From Poronia punctata (lineage: Eukaryota; Ascomycota; Sordariomycetes; Xylariales; Xylariaceae): a stretch of DNA of 64,000 nucleotides. Position numbers and translations under genes: made by a program. The notes under the pieces were generated by a model that did not search any database, had not been told where the DNA came from, and was given only the letters and a program-made list of their open reading frames with translations. The stretch spans positions 276,395 to 340,394 of the forward strand of contig MU401466.1 of NCBI GenBank assembly GCA_022579005.1, written 5' to 3'. The first letter of the stretch is position 1. Every line of letters begins with the position of its first letter. Below, one piece after another: positions 60,201 to 64,000 of the stretch.

Positions 60201-61143
60201 TCGTATGTCAGCAAACAACAAGCAATCTACCTACCTATACTCGTATGTAGGCAGACACAGGAGATACACCCCCCTGACCAACAAAAAAAGATCCCATATA
60301 ATTTCTTCTTTCATTACCAGCCGAGACGTCGGCTTAAGCCACCAAACAAAAGAAGATACTGTCGAAAATTCACATCCTGACATCACCTGTAAGCTGTCAC
60401 ATCTTAGGTACCCATTGCAAATAAGCAAACAACAACTTTATTACATGTTTACAGCTACAGCTCTTATAGCAACGTCTACCTTGACCTATGTCATTCAATA
60501 TGTATTTATTTCCCACCTTGTACTCGTAGTAGCACATTCGTTTAAACTCCCTAACCAGCATAAAAGTTTAGTCAGAGGTAATACCTGCGAGTAGTAAGCC
60601 TTATTCTACAAGTAGGTTCATAAGACACGCTTGGCGTTGGAGATGCTACCTACGGGTAGGACACTACATATCTATGTACTCATACTGCTGCAATATCAAA
60701 TTTACAAATTGTATCTGATACCCAAGTTGGTAGATAAAGGGCTAATCTAGCATAAAGTAAAAGTCGGGGCTCGGGCTAAACCGTCACTTCTTAGATAAAG
60801 GGCCTCAGTCAGCCCAAATAAACAAAAAAGAAGTTGTAATTACTCCAACTCGGAATGCTCTCATATTTGGGTATTGTAGGGTGCTAATAAAGGCAGGTGA
60901 ATATAAGTACTTATATATAGAGACTCTAAACCGCTGTAGCTATGGCATAGTTGGAGATTTGTCGCACCAACTAACGCTTCTCTTTTACAGAAAAAAGAAA
61001 TCCCCCCTCGAACTACGCTGAGGATTTCGAGGTCCATGTATAAACCAACTAACAAAAGTAAAGCAAATAACTACCCAAAAGTGGGCAGGGGATCAATCAG
61101 AGTGGGTTACCTGCTCTATCCAATCATGAATGGTCTCACCACT
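57222..61143. other. Gene-poor region (3.9 kb)
   Basis: No gene could be supported. Short open frames at 57861-58079, 58147-58434, 58995-59198, 59727-59918 and 60205-60594 have no domain and no consistent splice partners. The region carries TACCTACC/GGTAGGTA words (58470, 59345, 60131) and a dense group of TACTCGTA words at 60139-60528. Confidence 0.5.
60139..60528. repeat. Cluster of five TACTCGTA words
   Basis: TACTCGTA occurs at 60139, 60159, 60198, 60238 and 60521, all on the plus strand. The surrounding bases differ, so this is not a simple tandem repeat. Confidence 0.7.
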
Positions 61144-62696
61144 TTATTCCATCTCGCGAAGAGCCTTTTCAACTTTACTCAAGACAGCCTCCAAGTCCCC
61201 TTCCGGGCCTTCCCCTCTCGTGCCCACCCAGTCGCCCTGCTGTCTATCTGCATAAGGGCCCAAAGGCACTTTGACGTCGGAGGCAAGAAGAGCTAAGGAT
61301 TTAAAGGTTCTGGATTTGTAAAGTTCCCAGTAGCTCTCAAATTTTTGTTTGTTGATGCGCAGCTCCAAATAAGGTTTAGCCACCTGGAACATGCCCCGTT
61401 CGCCGTGCCTGGGATCTACAGAACGCACCGGCATTTCGCTGAGTTCGAATTCCATAAAGCGGCAGAAAGCATTGACGTGATAGATATTGATTACAGGGCC
61501 GGTCAAGGATGTGACGATAACCGTCCCTGTGTGCTCGTCGGCCGCCTTGTTCGACTCGGGCGCGGTCGGTCTGAACACCCGAACATAGCCATCCTTGCCA
61601 ACATCGGCAAGCTTCATCGAAAGGTAACCTCCATTCGAGTTCATCAGAAGCTTCTTAACCTCATCGTCGTCTTTGTCCACGAGAGGGTCGTAGGTAGTGC
61701 TCTGGCACCTCTGTACTGCCCAGGGCAAATCGAGTAGCTGGGCAAAGTCGCTGCTCGTGCGACCTGGCACAATATCCTTCTTAAACATGATGACCTGTTG
61801 GTACCGTTCTACCGGATAGCTTGAGGCCTCGCCAAAACGCTTCATGTCCCCGTCGCAATTGATCCTCACCCCCACGGTGGTGCCCGCCAACCCGGTGGCC
61901 AAGGTGCTCAAGACGTCAGGACGGGTCTGGTACATGGAGGGGATCCCAGGGTTCTGCGGGCGCGTCAAGTACTACTCTACGACCATGCGCAGATCTCGCG
62001 GCGTGGCATCTTCGTAGCAGATTTTTGGTCCGCTATCGAACTCGGTAGTACGGAAGCCGAAGAATATGGCGGAGCCGAAGTAGACATGGAGGTAACCGGG
62101 TCTATCGAGGCCGAGGATGGATTTATTTAGGTTGCTACCGGGGACTCGGACCTTTGGCGCCGTGAACTGCCGCAGACCATGGCCGATCTTTCGGTGTTTG
62201 AGCCCTTTGTTGAGGTCCGTCGCTTCAAAACTGTTTCTCGCTTTCAGCCAAGGCTTTTTCTCGCTGACGCCGAGGGCCCTTAGGATGGAAAGATCAAATT
62301 GATCGAGATCGATCCATATCCATTTTGGCACGACAGAGTCCATAGGAAAGAGGATTGCTCGCACATGGTTGGGAGGAGCCTGTGCCCCTTCAAAGCCATT
62401 CTTTAGGCTCTTGCAAAGCGCCTTATGGAACGGCCAGTCACTCTTGAGGCATTCCTTGCTACAATACCGCTTTTTGTTTCATGTCAGTCAAGAGGCGGTA
62501 GATGGCGCTTTGGAGTCTCGGCTCGGCTCACTGTCTGGCAACTGGTGCAAGTCACTGTCGTTTCCTTGTCACAGTTGTTGCAACCTTTGAGCGCCTGATC
62601 GTCGTGAACACCGTCGAGGGGGTCAAATCCAAAGGCAGCACGTCCTTCGCGTGTATACATGGGCGAAACAAGAAAGGCGGACTTCTCTGACGCCAT
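61144..62696 (-). pseudogene. MYND zinc-finger protein gene interrupted by an in-frame TAG
   Basis: Exon 1 (62696-62532) and exon 2 (62469-61144) are joined by a 62-nt intron that splits the zinc finger. The joined frame gives a classical MYND pattern: C39, C42, C50, C53, C58, C62, H70 and C74, ending in WPFHKALCK. The frame continues through PKWIWIDLDQF and PGYLHVYFG to DATPRDLRMVVE. It then hits TAG at 61974-61972 (codon 221). The same frame continues without another stop for 275 more codons to 61144, with well-behaved sequence (GVRINCDGDMKRFG, INIYHVNAFCRFMEF). A one-base change, such as TGG or CAG to TAG, would explain the break. Options are a recent pseudogene, a base error, or two adjacent genes, the second starting at the MYQTRP methionine near 61936. 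MYND domains mediate protein-protein contacts. Confidence 0.7.
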
Positions 62697-63913
62697 ATTG
62701 GAAGCCGATATATAGTGGTTAATTGGTTGTTTTCGGATGGTTAAGGGTAGGGATAGTCGGTTGCCCTGACGCAGGACGGTTTGAAGAAGTAAAAGACTCC
62801 CTGCCTACATATTTCCATTGCAAATCAACTGCCAGATAGGCTCTGAGAGGGAGTACTATAGGTAATTGAATTTAAAATACGTGTCTGGTTTTACTGTTGT
62901 AACCAAGTAAGAGCACCCCCCAACATGAGGTACGTACTCAGGTATAGTGTCAGGTAGTGCTTGCACATTGAACTACCTCCTAACCTATGTAGGTACCTAC
63001 CCCGATGTGATCGATATGTCTAATCTGGTCCTTCCACAGTTGCTTCACCTACTGCCTTTTTGCTTTCCGCCGCCAGGGAAGTCATCATAGGAAGGCTAAC
63101 AGGCTGTTCAAGAAGATATGGTGACAGCAGCCTTATTTATGAGAGTTCTTAACATGCCACCTATGAACTAGTAGGAAATGATCGCTTACCTACCTACTTA
63201 GTATTTTAGCGCCCTTGTCTGTTGAAGAATAGATCCAGGCAGCACGTGTTATGTTACATTAGGTACTACCATCTTGAATGCCTAGGCGTCCTATCAACCA
63301 CACAAGTACTTGTTGAATGATTCTCAGAAAATTCAGACTTTGCTAATGTTGTATTATGTGGATTAATGGCGGCGTTATAACTTTGCAGGATTCAACTTTG
63401 AAGTAGGCGCGACCTTTAGAACATTATATATGTGGTCTGTAAAAGGCATTTCACCCTTACCTTGGGCAGTTGCAAAAAGGCTTGTTTTAGGCCGGGGTAT
63501 TGTTTATGTTCCTACCTTAGCTAAGTACGTAGGATGTTTATTTTTTGGTTGGGATTGGCCTATATGTATCACGCAAAGAGAAACAAACCGGACATTGCAC
63601 AAACCTTCTGTTGTGTTTGTTGTTGAGTCCGATCTAGATAATATAGATATTGACCGGACTCAACCTAGGCTCATAGGTTAGTGGACACGGAAAGACACTG
63701 GCCGTGCCCGGCACGTCCGTCCGTTGTTACCAGCCACTCACATTATCGGATTTACCACATGGCATCCTATCAGGCACCATTTCACTATCGTACTCAACAC
63801 TTTATACCTATTCTGGAAAGGCTCGCGCGCTTTGCAAAACGGACAGTCAAGGAGTAGCCTACCTGGCTACGCAGCACTTTATTTGCATTTCTTGCTGTTA
63901 TATAGAGCCCTTT
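62697..63913. other. Intergenic region at the right edge
   Basis: This region lies upstream of the MYND gene and reaches the window edge. An open frame at 63430-63681 has no recognisable domain. TACCTACC/AGGTACCTAC words occur near 62990 and 63190. Nothing else is supported. Confidence 0.45.
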
Positions 63914-63959
63914 AAAAAAAAAAAAAAAAAAAAAAGGGGGGGGGGGGGGGGGGGGGGGG
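63914..63959. repeat. Poly-A then poly-G tract
   Basis: About 22 A bases are followed directly by about 24 G bases. As with the other G run in this window, the length may be unreliable. Confidence 0.95.
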
Positions 63960-64000
63960 CATTTACAAGATACAATGAGGGCTTGGAAAAACTTACAAAC

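Overview
The window is a chromosomal segment of a filamentous ascomycete (Pezizomycotina). Sordariomycetes is my best guess, by inference from gene content. The evidence is many short GT-AG introns (about 50-200 nt, often with CTAAC/CTAAT branch sites), fungus-specific families (rhodopsin-domain membrane protein, DUF8004-like protein, Psg1-like protein, Dal5-type transporter), and a repeat block mutated almost entirely by C-to-T and G-to-A transitions, the mark of repeat-induced point mutation (RIP). No rRNA, tRNA, CRISPR or prokaryotic feature was seen.

Left arm (1-34,500). Genes with the exon structures I reconstructed by hand: a lipid-droplet hydrolase-like gene cut by the window edge (-), an acyl-CoA lysophospholipid acyltransferase (+), an assembly gap flanked by poly-G and poly-C, a Gfo/Idh/MocA oxidoreductase (-), a rhodopsin-domain seven-helix protein (-), a flavin monooxygenase (+), a 12-exon, 1317-residue protein (-), a secreted dipeptidyl-peptidase V (-), a Dal5-type MFS transporter (+), and a 1701-residue acidic protein ending in a POT1/Cdc13-type domain (-). 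The 1317-residue protein combines a B-box-like zinc finger, a GTPase-like P-loop domain, a RING-like finger and a patatin domain.

Centre (about 34,530-49,810). A block of about 15 kb that is overwhelmingly A/T with no intact gene. It contains a RIP-degraded LTR retroelement (39,114-45,403) whose two LTRs can still be aligned. It also holds a clean, much younger solo LTR (38,419-38,830) with TG...CA ends and a perfect 5-bp target-site duplication.

Right arm (49,810-64,000). A tiny three-exon Gly/Ser/Tyr-rich protein (+), a Psg1-like type I membrane protein (+), a DUF8004-like protein (-), and a MYND zinc-finger gene (-) interrupted by one in-frame TAG. Long gene-poor stretches hold repeated TACTCGTA and TACCTACC words, and the right end has a poly-A/poly-G tract.

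The genes do not form an obvious biosynthetic cluster or operon-like system. The most unusual item is the multidomain patatin protein. It keeps a full GTPase motif set (GxxxxGKST, DCEG, NATD) and the patatin fold, but both members of the patatin catalytic dyad are replaced (Ser to Asp, Asp to Asn). It looks like a pseudoenzyme fused to a GTPase and two zinc-binding modules. The telomere-protein homologue is also notable for tandem repeats that multiply SQ/TQ sites.
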